From NCBI RefSeq assembly GCF_963662255.1, contig NC_085047.1:108308181-108372180 (forward strand): a stretch of 64,000 bases of DNA. Direction: 5' to 3'. The stretch is from Cinclus cinclus (lineage: Eukaryota > Chordata > Aves > Passeriformes > Cinclidae). Below, one piece after another: positions 25,801 through 39,432 of the stretch; positions within the stretch are counted from its first letter, which is position 1; each line of letters opens with the position of its first letter. Position numbers and translations under genes: made by a program. The notes under the pieces were generated by a model. That model searched no databases and had not been told where the DNA came from. It saw only the letters and a list, made by a program, of their open reading frames with translations.

Positions 25801-28800
25801 GCAAATCTTACCAGACAATCCCTGAGAAAGATAAAGGTGTTTTGTTGTTTGTTTTTTTTCAAGAAGGTTATGTAAATATGTTAAGCTAGTACTCCCTGTT
25901 GAGCTATTACTCACTGTACAATTGGCTTACAGCAATTACAATCCAACACAAAAGCTAATCTGCATGTAGACTCAATTCAACAATCCAAAATCATGTTCAA
26001 CATCTTTTGTAACTGCATACAGTCCCTCTGAAAATCACTGGGAAATTACTGTACAACTTACAAACAAATTATTTACTGTACTTTTGTGTCATGAAAATCT
26101 GCAAGGAAGCACTCTAAGCACAAATTGCAATAAGCAATTTGAAGTATTTAGAATTTACTTTCTTTAGCAGAGAGTTATGAGAAAAACAAAATTTAATAAA
26201 AGATTCCCTCAGTGGCTGTGTGTCTCACCTTTACAGAAAAACCTCCACAACATAGTGGAAAAAACTATTGGACTATTCACCAGTGGAAGACCATAAACTT
26301 TTATTTTCTTTCAGCTCCAGTGGTATTTACAATGTCACAAACTTTGTTGGTGTCTCTACTAAAAGGTCAAGAAATAAGATTAATACACTTGGAAATATGC
26401 TTAAATACTATTGTAGCATCATGAAATGTCACCTTTTTATAGCTAGCATTTATTTTCAAACCTTGGATTTAATGTGATTTTTGATAATTGAGCTTTAAGG
26501 AAAAAAATTGTTGATTTAATTTTCATCATTAGTAAATGACATTAAAACACTATAAATAACCTGGACAAAAGAAATGGTGTCATGAAAGCTTGACTTGTTC
26601 TTATGATAACAAAGTGCAACACACAGTTTCAGTTTCAGCAGCTCCTCTGTAGCAATCCAAGTTCAGAAATTCTGGTTATCATTGGAGTGTCTGTTCAGTT
26701 TCTGCTGCCTTTCTGGAAAAAAAAAAAAATACAAACTAAAGAGCCTGGACCATTTAAGAAAAAAAAATGATTACTTTAAATTTTGAAATTGAATAAATTA
26801 GTTGAACTATTTATTTCTTGCATCCTTATACAGTTTAGCCACATTGTAAAGGAATTTCCATCAAGAACTTTTTAAGATTTAAAACAAGTAATTGTGCAAA
26901 AGCCTCAAAGATCAGAGTGGGAGGAAGAAGGAGACAATATGATTGATCACTCAGTGTCAGCAGTGTTCATATCCTGAGCAAGGCACTTGCCTACTGCTCA
27001 GTGGAAGAGAAAGAAATCCAACAGGACAAAGGAAGCAGGGAGTTATTTTTGCCTACTTTTTATATCACTCATAATTTTGAAGACATCTATCATGCTTCTC
27101 TCATCTATCTCTTTTGTAAACTACATGCCTTCAGTCTCTTCAGTACTCCTCACTGTGAAAGTTCAACCAAATCTGCAATTATTTGCCCTCCATACTATTT
27201 CTCACTGTATTCTTTTCCGGTAAGTTAAAAGGAACAATTAAAAAGAACTATGTTAGAACACCAATATTGTGTTAGAGAAGCAATCATTATCAATATTGAT
27301 AAATTATTTAGTATGCATGTGTACACGTGTGGGAATATACCTCTAATACAATATATTCTGGTTTAATTTGCACTGAAGCCTTGATTATATCTTGTTATGG
27401 GACAAGAGGCAGCTGGACCCAGGAGATGTTGCAGACCAATGTGGAAAACAGGAGACAAAGGCAGCAGACCTGAGTTGGTGCTTTGTGCTTGTCAGCAGAA
27501 ACTGTGCAGGAGCCTTTTTGACATTGGAATAAATGGCTATGAAATATCAAGTATATCATTGATTTCCTTCAACTGTGCAACTACAGAAATGAGAGCTGTG
27601 TGCCTGAGCTTCATCTGCCTCTTCCTGCCCAGAATGGCTTAAAAGACTTTGGGCTGGAAACTCCTGCCAGGGTCTCCTGTGGATCTTACATGAAATAAAA
27701 TCTCATTACCTCTCACAGGATCTGGACCTCTCACTGCCTCTTCCAACAGCATATGCCTGAAATCTTATGATTTCATTTGTCCCTATTCAGTTTTTTTAGG
27801 CAGACTGCCATCTGGGATTTTTTTTGGTGATGCATGTAAAAAGCTTCAACACTGATCCTTTGCCCAAGCAATACCTCATTGCCTGTCAGCAGCTTCTAAC
27901 ATGCAGAGAAGTAAAACAAAGGGATTCCCTGTCTCAGTATTTCCTTAGGTGATCTAGCTACTGAAACTGAAGAAATTCCCCACATCTGCTTCACATTTCA
28001 AAAAGGAAAAAACGGGTTAGGAAAACTAATTTTTTAAATCAGATGTTAGGAATCTATATTGGCCAGTCCTGTGATCAATTTCCAAGATTTTGTCCCCTAG
28101 TGCAGGTGCAGGTGAGATTATTTCCCTGTCTCTCGTTGCTCCCAGGAATGAACAGAGTGTGCACATGACCTCAGGCTGAGTGAATTAGAGAAATGGCAAT
28201 GTTTACAAGTAGAACATCCAAAGTTCATGTCATCCTATAGCAATAAAGCTCACAAAACATCATAGTGGGACAGAATGCTGCAGAAACCAGTAAGGCCAGA
28301 CTGCAAAGTAAACATGGTAAACACAGCAAACAGATCACTCTGGGACAGAGAATATGCCAGATGTCGTTACAGGAACTGTCAGAATGTCCATCTCTAAATA
28401 CAAGTAAACTACTACTAATAATAATTCATAAATTAATTACAAGAGCAATTATAAGCAGTTAGATTAAATAAGAGATGAGCCAGCAGGAAGATTGGCAAAT
28501 CAGTTTCCTTTGGAAGCAGCAAATGAACTGAGACAGATATTCATTTTACTGTCAAAGCACATTGTGATAAAGACAATACACATCAGCCTTTCACAAGATG
28601 CCTCATGAGAATCCCAAAGAATACGTTCTTTAAAAGAATTTAAACAGCCTTCTAGCACAGACACCATATTCCACATGTGAAGAACAAAACCTAATTTTCA
28701 CTTGGACTAATATTGATAAAAGTTACTACTATTTGAAAGAATCCTGCTGCTGAAAAGAATATGAACAAGGCAATTTTGGCTATTATGGGCAAAGCACGAT

Positions 28801-29219
28801 TCTTTTCTGTTTAGCTTTTGATTCACTTAGCAAAGCTCAAAAATGATGTGTTTGTTGGATATATATCTAAATGTTAATCCTGTGAAAGAGATCAAGGAAG
28901 AAACTTCTATTCCTATACTTCTCCTTCAGAAGTAAATTGCCTTCTGACCCAGTATTTCTCATAATCCAAAGCTTTAAAGGGAGATTTGAGTCTCTCCTGC
29001 CTGTTTGTGCCTATGCATAGTTATCAATAATTGCACTCTTGCCCTCTTTCGTCCATCTAAATTTGCTTTTACCTATCTGAATATACTTTAGTTTTTTAAA
29101 AACTGCTGTGGTCCACTCCTGCATCATACATCCTTTAGGACATTTACACACATACCTATTTTTGTGTGAGTCTAATGATAAAAATATAATAAGTTACCTT
29201 AGCAGAGTTACTGCTAAGT
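22877..29219. other. Unique AT-rich non-coding sequence
   Basis: No gene is recognised. 24667-24680 holds a short (AAT)n. 27144-27219 is bounded by a pyrimidine-rich 'cagtctcttcag' and 'tccg|gtaagt', a weak exon-like pattern. 27390-27720 is less AT-rich, with 'ggaataaatgg' and 'aaataaaatctcatt' polyadenylation-like motifs; it could be an LTR or 3'-end remnant, but I cannot confirm either. Confidence 0.55.
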
Positions 29220-29995
29220 GTCTGGTTGGGTTTCGAACATCTTCAGTGGTGGATATCCCACAATATCTCAAGACAGCCAGTGCTTGAGTGTTGTCTTAGA
29301 AAAAAAGGGGTTTATGTTCAGACAGAATTTCCTGTGTTTCATTTTGTGCCCATTGCCTCTGAGATGCCCTGAGCAGAGTTTGACTCTGTTACATTTACTC
29401 CCCTCATCAACCTATGTGTTGGTAAGATCCCAAAGCCTTCCCTTCTCCATGCTGAGCAGTCCCAGCTCTCCCAGTCTCCCCCCACATGGAAGGTGCTCCA
29501 GTCCCTCACTCGTCTCCTCAGCTCCTTGTTGGCTCCCTGCAGTGTGTCCATGACCTTCTCCTGGTTGAGCAGAGAGGAAGGATCATTTCTCTTGACCTGC
29601 AGGTGCTGCCTCTCCCAGTGAAGCCCAAGGTGCTGTTGGGCTTTGCTGCGGGGTCACATTGCTGCCTTGTGTCCAACTAGGTATCCCTGGGACATCTCCT
29701 GCAGAGTTGCTTCCCAGCTGGTCAGCCCTCCACCTGCACTGGTGCCTGGTGCTGTACCGATGTTTGGTGCTGTTCCACCCTAGGTCAGGACTTGGCCTGT
29801 CCCTTTGCTTGCCTTCACAAGGATCCTGCAGGCTCACTTCAGCCTGCCAAGGTTCCCTCTGAACAGCAGCACATCCACATTCTGCAACAACCACTCCTCC
29901 CAGTTTTGCATCACCTGCAAACTTGCTGAGTGTACACTCAGCCCCTTTTTTAATTCACTGCTGGAGAGGTTGTTTCACCTTGATCTTGGCCTATT
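29220..29995 (-). mobile_element. CR1 LINE fragment, antisense, lacking 3' tail
   Basis: The left part reads as the inverted CR1 3' region ('ctggttgggtttcgaacatc', 'aatttcctgtgtttcat', 'gtgcccattgcctctgagatgc'). The right part (29880-29960) is the reverse complement of the CR1 RT region, where the minus strand gives 'LSKFAGDAKL' for the usual FADDTKL motif. The terminal CACAGAAT-type tail is absent, so the copy is truncated at both ends or its tail has decayed. Several internal deletions are evident compared with the usual CR1 layout. Its wording differs from the 61.5-63.0 kb copy, pointing to another CR1 subfamily. It is not coding. Confidence 0.88.
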
Positions 29996-32900
29996 AAGTT
30001 TGGTGATCTGGTCGGTGTTACCTTTTATGAACCGCATCACAGAATACAAATCCTGGGTGTAAATATAATCATGCACTATCTCTGTATCCATGAGAAAATC
30101 TCTCTTGTGTGAAGTACAAAAATTCCCCAACTACTCTGTGTTTGATGAGAATATGAAAGCAGGATTTGACAACTGTGTTTGTGTGGAATGTTTCCAAATA
30201 GTTCACTGATTTCCCACAAATTTACAGTCTGGACTGGGGCAAAAAGTCAAAATTTTCAAATATGAGATGCTGATGATGAGCATTTAGCATGATATTAAAG
30301 CTTTTGATGAAGCTAATGGAGTCTTAGATGTGTTGAACATTTCCTGTCCCCTGTGAAAGCTGTAAAGATTAAGACCAGACTACTTATTAGGATACAGAAA
30401 TATGAAGATAACTGTCAGTCTTAGTAATTTTTGTATATTTAAATACAGCCGTGATTAATATTAAAAGGACGTGATGTTCCCATGTTTAGCCCATTTTAGC
30501 TGAAAGCTGCCAAAAACAGCAGTGAAAAGGGGAAGAACTTTCTACACTGCACATCTCACTGGGACATGAGCTTCAAAGACTGTGCATCTGAAAACCTAAT
30601 GCAATTAGTTAATCAGTTTATTGTCCCTCTGATTGTAGGAAGGAATATATTGATTTTTTTCGTCCTTTATTAATTCTAAATTTAGAGTTCTATATTTGAA
30701 GCACACAAAAAAGGGGAAATGAGTATCTGCAGCTCACCTACGTCACAAATATTGCATATTTTGCAACGCATTTTTAATATGACATTCCTTTCAGTGCAAT
30801 GAAAGGTGCTTTTGTGACATACTTAATTTTTTATTTCCTGCCTGTCACATTTCTATCATTAATATAGCTTGCTGAGTATTTAACTAAATGACAATGAAAA
30901 GTAAAATGTCTGATTTCCTTCATGGTGTGTTTCTGGGAAAATGGCACTGTGTTTTGCCCTACCTCAGCATTTGCCTATAGTTCTAAGGGAAGAGCCCATT
31001 TCAGAGTGGATTTTGCATAGTTCTTTTATTCCTGAGATGGTTTCTTAGAACCACTAGGCCATCTGAAATCATTATTCATTATGACTGGTTATTACCATTA
31101 TTACTGTTGTTTACATGTAAGGGAAATATTGAATCTCTACTTTTGCAGACAGTGGTTACAAAATATACTAAGAGAAAAGCCTTCAAAGAGAAGCAGTTGC
31201 CATCTGGTAATTATTGTGACTCTTCTCTCACATACCGCATATTTTCATAAGGATTTATCTTTTATTAGACTTTTCAAATTTAAACAAAAATGTGCTTCTG
31301 CTTCTGAACCAAACCCCGCTCCATGTTTTGCAGGTGAATATGTGAAGTTTTCTGCACTAACAAAGGGGAAATCTGTCATTTGCTTCACATCACATCATTA
31401 GAATCATGCATCATAAAATATTTAAGACTCATATTTCTGCTTAATTCTGCCGGAAAAACAAAATACATCTATAAAAATGGGTGGAACAGCATGTTAAGCA
31501 CCCAATAGAGTGGAAAAAAGTAGATACATGCTTTCAAAGCCAGCATGTTGACTGGCAAATTCCAATATTTCTGTGAAGAATTTGTAGTCAGTGTGATGTC
31601 AACTCAAAAGATCATGTAATATGTTAGAAAAAGTGCATCTAAAAATTCATATTTCCTGAAATTTATATGGCTATCAAATCTAGAATCTTTTTGGTCTTGA
31701 AAATTAATTTCCACATGAATAAGTCATTATAAAGACGAATAAGTTTGTAACCAAACACAGAAATGTCTTTCTAGCGAAATTCAATTTTGAGGACCCCTTC
31801 ACACATTGTCAGTGTTTTCATTTATGCAAGCATGATCACAGGAAACGATGAAAGAACAGTTTTTATAACTTCTAGGTGACTGCCAAAATTTCAAATCCAA
31901 ATTCAAGTCTGTCAGAGTGAGCAAAACTCTTCAGAAGCTAATGGAACTGAACCCAATTACGTCAGGATGAATTTGGTCCAGAGACCAACCTGTTAACTCT
32001 ATGTAGAAGCAACTTTCCCTTCAGGTTAGGGAGAGCTGTGCAAAACACTTATGACCTTTGGGGAAAGCAACAATCATCCCTAGAAGATTTAATCCTATTT
32101 TGTCTCCTTTTAGCAATCTTCTTCAAATACTATAATAATGCACATGTGAATTCTTACTCTGTCTTCCCATCTTCCCACACATACCCCCAAGCCAAAGTCT
32201 TGAAATATTTTCCAAGTCATGGCAGTAATAACAGTGCTAGATAATTTACAGAATATTTCTTTCAAGAACAGCAATTTTTCTTTAAGTATGTGACATATTC
32301 TGTTGGCTATGCTATTGGTTAGGAAAATACTACCATCCCCTTTGCAGCGCTGATTAAATTTCATGGGATTATTTTCGTGGAATTTTTCTTACTGATAATT
32401 TACTAAAAAACCAGAACCATATAAATTAATAAAATCCAGAAACACAAAGTGAAATTTAATTTGCAGTGTTGACATAATTGTAGATCACTTAGTTTCTGGT
32501 AATGATGAGTGATGCTCCTTAAGAATACTGTAACGAAGATTAGCCAGAACTGGTTTTGTTCTTTGCTGCAAGACCTTTAAAGTCCAGATTTTTCAGACTG
32601 AAGAAACAGAAAAAGAAGCTCTAAAGGATATGAATCTTGATATCAGCAGAAGAAGAAGTAAATTTTGTAGAAACTCCTTTTACATTATTTTATGGCATTT
32701 CTAAGGGATCTTGATTTTGCTTTGTTCTGTTTCTATTTGCATCTCATCTATTTGCAAGCATTCAATCCAATTAAGACCATAAATTCATGGATTCATATTC
32801 CTCAATTTTCTAGCCAAAGAATATTAATATTTTAGTCACTTTCTTAGAGCAGAAATATCCAGTTCATGCCTCCATTAAAATGTGGATTAAGAAAACATCC

Positions 32901-34224
32901 TCCTTTGCTCTGAGAATAGTTTCATTCAGGAACTTGTCATAAATAGTAGCAGTTTTTTTCTAATGAAAAAGCTGTTCACTTTGTCTCTCATATGTTCTCC
33001 TATTAAATCAACATATATTTTAGAATATTTGAGTAAATAGTAAAGATAATTTATTCTTAACATCAGTGCTGGTGACCTTTCTCTTCTACCATGCAAAACC
33101 AAATAATCAAATGAGCAAATCCAAAGGGAAGTCAACAGAAAAAGTGTGCCTAGCTCTTTTTCCATTAACAATCTGTCCTAAGCTTCAGCTTTCCTGTCCA
33201 CAGAACAATTGTGACTAACATGCTGTCCTCCCACAATGGTGTTACATGGTGGCAGCATGGTAAAAGCAGCAATTAATGCTAATTGGAATCCTTGCATTTA
33301 TATTAAATCAGTTGTGTGTCAGAGCAAGAACACACTTTGGCACAGGGAATGGTAGAACCTAAAAGTACATACACACAAAGTTATGCTGGCAATGGACCAC
33401 ACAGCTACATTTGCACCAGGATATTTCCCTGGCAACAACTTATATCTGATTGTCTGAACTAATTATTACATAATTTCTATTATATATGTCAAATTTGCCA
33501 AATCTGTTTAGTTTCTAGGTGAAGAAACTGTAAAGATTCTAAAGAAGGCCCTTTTCCCACCTCTCCCAACCTGGTTTTGGCCTTCATAATTCAAGCCAGC
33601 TCATCTAAGGCTTTCCTGAGCATGAACAAACTATGCAACAGACAAACTATGCAACTGGCCGAGGCTTTAAAATTACATGTCCTCTCTTGAAAGATGTCTC
33701 ACTTAATTATTGACTAAGGCTGCTGGAGAAAGGCCAATGTTTCACTTCAGAGAAGCTGTACCTTCAGTTCACTGGGGCAAGCAGAACCACTGAGAACCTC
33801 AACCTGCCTTGAGGCTTTCCAGCAGCTTGGACTGTGCCCTCACAGGGCAGACACGAAGGTAGAAGCAAAAGCTCTTCATCTCATTGCAGAAAAAAGGAAG
33901 AAAAACTCATGAAAGGTGATGCTCTTTCCTCTGGTTGATAGTGGGAGGGCCAGGATATGCAACCATTCATTTGGGGGGATTAATATCCACCTATCCCTGT
34001 GCAGTGTTACCCTGGTGCCTTTGTCTGTGGCACTGAACTGGACCTCTCAGTACTCTCCTGAAAGCCCAGTGCAGAGAAGGGTCATTAATCACTTTGCTCC
34101 CCAAGATACTTTGCCTCTGTCAAGAGCAGCTCCTCATTACTTGAAGGATGCTCATGGAATTAAGTGAACTTACCCAAATCAAAATGAGCAATCATTATAT
34201 AATAATGAATAATATTGTCATATA
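29996..34224. other. Unique AT-rich non-coding sequence
   Basis: No gene is recognised. 33626-33655 holds two copies of 'acaaactatgcaac' separated by two bases, a small local duplication. 33700-34160 is less AT-rich and carries an 83-codon frame of no known family. Elsewhere only chance frames are present. Confidence 0.6.
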
Positions 34225-34480
34225 GGACAGGGGTAATGGTTTTAAACTGAAGGAGAGCCTGTTTAGATTAAATATTAGAAAGAAATTCTCCACTGTGATG
34301 GTGGTGAGACACAGGAATATAGAAGCTGTGGCTGCCCCCATCCCTGAAAGTGTTCAAAACCAGGTTGGATGGGGATTTCAGTAACCTGGTTTGCTAAAGG
34401 TGTCCCTGCCCATGGCAGTGGGCTTGGAATGAAATGGTCTTTAAGGCAGCTTCCAACCCAAGTGATTCTGTGATTCTGTG
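34225..34480 (+). mobile_element. CR1 LINE 3' end, sense
   Basis: It reads 'ggacaggggtaatggtttta', then 'aaattctccactgtgatggtgg', 'cctgcccatggcagtggg' and 'ggcagcttccaacccaag', and closes with the tail 'tgattctgtgattctgtg' at 34480. This is a 3' UTR-only CR1 copy on the plus strand, 5'-truncated, with no coding content. A 90-codon minus frame across it is a shadow. Confidence 0.94.
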
Positions 34481-37400
34481 ATAACAAACTAGTTTTCAAC
34501 ATTAGTTTCCTCCATGCCTTCCTATTAATCTTAGTATTTGAAAACACTTTGTATTTTTGAAAAACATTAAAGTCTGAGAATATAAAGGAATGGGGAGGTT
34601 TTCAGTCCCCCTCTACAAAAACCACACAGTGAAGTGATATATTCAACACACTTATTCACATTAACAAGCCCACCTGAAAATATGGGAAAACCATTTGCCC
34701 AATAAATTGCCTATGAACAGCTATATCCAGAGATGACCAGTGTGTCTGAGGAAAGCTGCATTTGGGCCTGCATGTAAGTACCTGTAAGTAATTTTTCTTC
34801 TTTTTCAAATTAATAAAATATATATTCCATGAATTCATGGGATTTTATGTTTCGTATATCTAATCATAAATTAAGTGCTAGTATAAGAAATTGTATTCAT
34901 ATATTTTAATGAAATTGGGAAAAAACCCGTTATTAATTATTATTTTAGTGGTTTTAAGTGCTGTTGAGTCATAAGTGATTCTGTTATTTGCCCCACTGCT
35001 AAAGCAATGGCATTTTCAGCATGACACTAAGGATTTCTTACTGACAGCCCACAGCACTTTGTACCCACTCACCTCAACTCCTTCTGTCTTCGTCAGCTGA
35101 GATTAAAAATTTCACATGCATTGAATCTGAAAGTAGTTGATTAGGTTTAATTCATTGATCACTATGAAATTTAATTTGCTGTGTTTTTTAATGGGAAATA
35201 AGACTCAAAGCCTATTCAAGTCTAATAGCTATCTCCAACATTTCATAATGCTTCCTGATCTATGTATGTATTTTAGATTTGGTTTGTCAAACTGTGAGAT
35301 TATCAGCTGAAATTTAAAAGAGTGAAAATTTATAGCTCTTCAAGTCAAATAAGAATGAATATTTGTAATGCACAGAAACCATGAGTCAAGTAGAAAACAA
35401 ATATTGTTAAGTCATTGTCATAATTCTTTTAAAAATAGTTTTAAAAGAAAAATATCTCTGGTGGTTGGCCAGGCTGCATTTGTGTGTTTATAACAGTGTT
35501 ATCGGGCCTCTCAAGATACATTCTCCCAATGAATGGACTTAGAAAGATCACCTCTCCTTTCTACGTTGCTCTGGACAATAATGGTATTTATCTCTCCCAG
35601 AGAAGTATTTGAGGATCTGCTTAAATATCCATTATCTGGCATCCAAAGGCAGTGTAGAAGTGTAAAACATTAATAAAAGCAAGCAATACTTACCACTTAA
35701 GTATTTAAGGCATGGATTTACCTCTCAAGGTGTGAAGTTTAGACACTCTATGTCATTTGAAAATCCTGTATGTTTGCCAGCACAACCAGAAACTGAACAT
35801 AATTATAAGAGGCTTGGGTGCCCCACTAATAGTGCTTCACATTAAATAAAGACAACAGCCAGCATTATCAGAGCTGCATTTCCATGCTCGTTGTGTTCTG
35901 AGAGAAAATGGTCACAGCCATGGCAAGCACACCATTGTCACCCTAGCTAAGTAATTAATTTCTCATTTAATATTACCACTGTTGTGAAAGCCCAGCATGT
36001 GCTTGGATGGCCACAGTAGAGAGCAACAGCAGCATTTAAAATGTTGTGGATTTTTTGGTTTGGGCTTTCCTTGCAAATAATTACATTTGTAGATTAAAAG
36101 ACTACATTTAATTCATGCAATTAAATGACCAGTTTTCTGATTTATCTGCCAGCAACAGAAATGTTCTCTTCCGTTAAGATAATGAATTCAGATGCTGTAG
36201 CATTTTCATTCATTTTTGCTTCTTAATGTAGCTCTCTGTCAGGGGAACTAAAAATCTAGAGAAAATCTTGTTATGTCTAAACAATTCATCCTGGAATTTT
36301 AAAAGTAAAGGTAAGCTCCTCACAGCCTAATAGAAAATAAAGCCATGCAATAACTGGTTTCAAAACACAATACAAAGTTCAGCTAGCTTCTAAGCAATGC
36401 CCACATTGACAAAAGGATTTCAGCTTCTACATGGCCACTCAACACCTAAATCCTCAAGTGTTCTCCACAGAAATTTCCACTTAAATTTTGTGCCTCCTTG
36501 GATGATGACAAATAAAAGCTGCAGCATGTCTGGTTATTCCCTGTGGATGTTGTTCCAGCTCCGCTTCCCTCCAGCCAGGGCCTGGCAGGGCTGGGATGCA
36601 GGCAGTGGTCTTGGCAGGGATTTGGTGCTGGTCTAGCAGGTGGGAGGTTGCAGTGTTTCAGTAGCTGCAGAGAGAAAACTGCATGGAAGCTGTGGCTCAA
36701 AAAGTTGCCTGACACTTGAGATACCTCCTGTTCTGTTTTCCAGGACTGATACATTTCTGGGGCTGCAACACCAGCATCGATGGTTTATCCATAAGCAAAG
36801 AAATACTGCTTCTGATAGCTTCTTCATTTTGCTTATTGACTCTTAGGATGGGAGCAAGAAAGTAAAAGGAAGAAACATTTACAAAACACTTTGGTCTTGC
36901 TGTAATCAATGGCATACCCCCTTTGACTGAAGAAGGAGTAAAATGAGATTAACTCCAAGAAAGCTGAGGATGTGCAATCAGAAAAGAAAGACAGGTGAAA
37001 ATGTGATCCCAGGCACAGATACCAGTTCAGGCTTTTTCCCTGGCATCACTTTTCTGTTAGAATGTATGGTGACATTGTACAATATTAATAGCTCCTGGCA
37101 TTTATTCCAAAGTACTCACCAAGGGCCAGATTTCTGATCTCTGTTAGCATGAAATCATGCTCAAAGCACTGCACTGGTTTCTTTCATATGCACTGAATAG
37201 TACATTAATATGTGTTTTAATATATAGTTCCTTGTTATAAGACCCTTTCTGTATGAAGGTAAAATGTCAAAGTTGGAGAGGGTGAAGATAGTAAGGCTAT
37301 ATATATTTTGAAGACCAAAAGGAGGAAAACTAAATGGATGTTAGAGTGAGACAGAAGAATAAAAGTAAATCACTGTAGCTATGACTCTTTATGGGAATTC

Positions 37401-38702
37401 CTTTCTCAATTGCCACCTAACTTTAATATTAACATTAGGATCTGCCATAACTGTTGCTTGTAGTAATTAGACACATTTTTAAAATTTTGGGCAATACCTA
37501 CAGCTTCCTTCCTCCTTTTGTGAAATTTAGCTGTTAGCAATATTTTAAAGGTTGCAACTCCTACAAGAACATTACTTCCCTGTCCCAGATCCAGGATTTC
37601 CTAGCACTCAAAAATTCAGAGATTGTTCAAATGGAAATATTTAGTTTAGGTCCTAAGACACGTGAGGAACAAGAAGGTTGTTTGTCAGAGACATGGAGAT
37701 TCCTGAAGATGTAGTTCTCCCCACATTGTTTGGTTCAAGTAACAGAAAGGTGACGTTCAACAGAGAAACAAGCAAAGGAGATAACAAAGAGGAAAAATCA
37801 CAGTGGAAGTAAAGTTAGGAAAGTCTTTTATATCTTCAATAGCAGTCTACCCATCCAATTTGACATGCCAGTTTCAAATTTTAAATACTTAGGACAAAAG
37901 TTCTTAGATATTTGTCATTTCACTATTTTTTTCTTTTGAAAGAAGCACAGGAAATTTTCAGCCTGCTTCTGTCATCAGCCCAAGTAACAGAGTCCCAGCT
38001 AAGGCCATCTGAACAGGAAACCTAATGAGAGCTGGAGCCTCTGCTCCAGACTGTCTCTGCTACAAGCAGCATTTTAAAAGAGTAAGTGAAGCTCAAAGAA
38101 TTTGAAGCTGCCCAAGGCAGCTAATTTATTTTTTTTTAATGTATTACTTTTCATCTCCACACATGAAAACAGAGTAATTACTGATGATATAATGTACTAA
38201 GTTCTCTAAATGCACTATGTACAACAAACTGGTTTGGTTCTGATCATATAAAGTCTACTTTAGGACTTTTTTGTTCATTTTAGTTATTTTAGTTCATATT
38301 AGGCATCAGACATGTGTAAAACATTATCATAACCAGCATATGGTTTTCCTGAACTAGATTTCAGTTGTCTTTATCTCTCCCCCTTTTAACATGGCATTTA
38401 TATACCATTTAAATTAACCTCTGCACATTTCTGAACCTCTGCTCTTATGGAAAATTTAGTATGATCAAAAAAGAAAGTTCCATTTCAATTTTGGAGAAAG
38501 AGTGGTGTCATTTGCATTCATCCCTCAGCCATGTTGTCTACCTGGAAGTTTTGACCATAAAGGTGACTGCTGTGCTTACATTTGATCAGCTTTAAAAGGG
38601 ATTTCCCAGAAAAAGGAATGGAAATACTTTTACAGACTTTTAGGTTATGTCAGAATTTTTTTTGTTTTGTTAATATTAGCTTTTGCCAACCTCTAACAGC
38701 AT
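34481..38702. other. Unique AT-rich non-coding sequence
   Basis: No gene is recognised. 35110-35210 and 35930-36250 are AT-rich with several TAATTA / ATTAAA-type core sites and read like conserved non-coding elements of developmental loci, which is an impression only. 36540-36660 is a GC-richer patch with no assigned origin. Open frames reach about 100 codons without any recognisable domain. Confidence 0.55.
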
Positions 38703-38763
38703 GATCCAAATCCCATTTGAAGGCAATGGAAAGTCTCCCATAGAGTTTGATGGCCTTTGGATC
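38703..38763. repeat. Ancient inverted-repeat interspersed element (remnant)
   Basis: The outer arms 'gatccaaa' and 'tttggatc' are perfect inverted copies, and the inner parts ('tcccatttgaaggcaatgg' and 'tagagtttgatggcc') are diverged inverted copies. A 'cccattgaagtcaatgg ... ccaatgggctttggatcaggccc' style palindrome is, to my recollection, a widespread old repeat in reptile and bird genomes. I cannot give its database name with certainty. It lies about 280 bases upstream of the CpG island. Confidence 0.6.
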
Positions 38764-39115
38764 AGTCCCTAAGTGCATCTAGACTTAATGCGATGTTAAT
38801 GTGAATTTTATACTGCTGTGTATAGGATTTTCCAGCATTTCTTTCCCCCACTAATGCAAAAAGAGTGACCTACCTTTTTAATTTTTTAAATTTTATTTTC
38901 CTGCTGTAATCGGTATGCACGCAGGAGGAGGATTTATGCAGCTCACTGTGTTCCCTACCTTGTCCCCCTCCCACCACCCTTTAATGCTGCGAGCTGCAGA
39001 GAGCATCACCCTCTTCTCTAAAGGAGAAATAAATACCGGCTTCCCCTTCTGCCTCACCCCTGCCTTGAAACCCCGGCTCGAGAAAAAGGCAAACTAAGGG
39101 CGGCGGAGGAGGGGT

Positions 39116-39129
39116 GGGGGGGGGGGGGG
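39116..39129 (+). repeat. G14 homopolymer at CpG-island edge
   Basis: Fourteen consecutive G, preceded by 'ggcggcggaggaggggt', so the whole stretch is a strong G-quadruplex candidate on the plus strand. Confidence 0.95.
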
Positions 39130-39432
39130 AATACCAATAATAAAATAAAAGAAAATCAGAAAGGAGCAACCAAAAAGGCACCAAGCCCGGGGAAATCGGG
39201 AAGTGCAGTCCTGGTTTCTTGCTCCACCTGGCGGGAGATGCGCGCGGGGCCAGCGCGTCCCGCCCGCACCTGCGGGGACACGGCGGGAGCGGGAGGAGAT
39301 GGATGGGGACCCGCTTCCTCCTGCCTTGGCTTTTGGGGGTGCTCTACGGAACCCGAGGGAGGCAGCCGGGGGGGCTGATGTGGCGTGTCGGGGGTGGGTC
39401 TCGGCTCATGCACAGGGTTAGGGTGAAATTCC

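Noticed and set aside
39414..39425. 'gggttaggg' as an interstitial telomere repeat
   Set aside because: There are fewer than two TTAGGG units, which is expected by chance.
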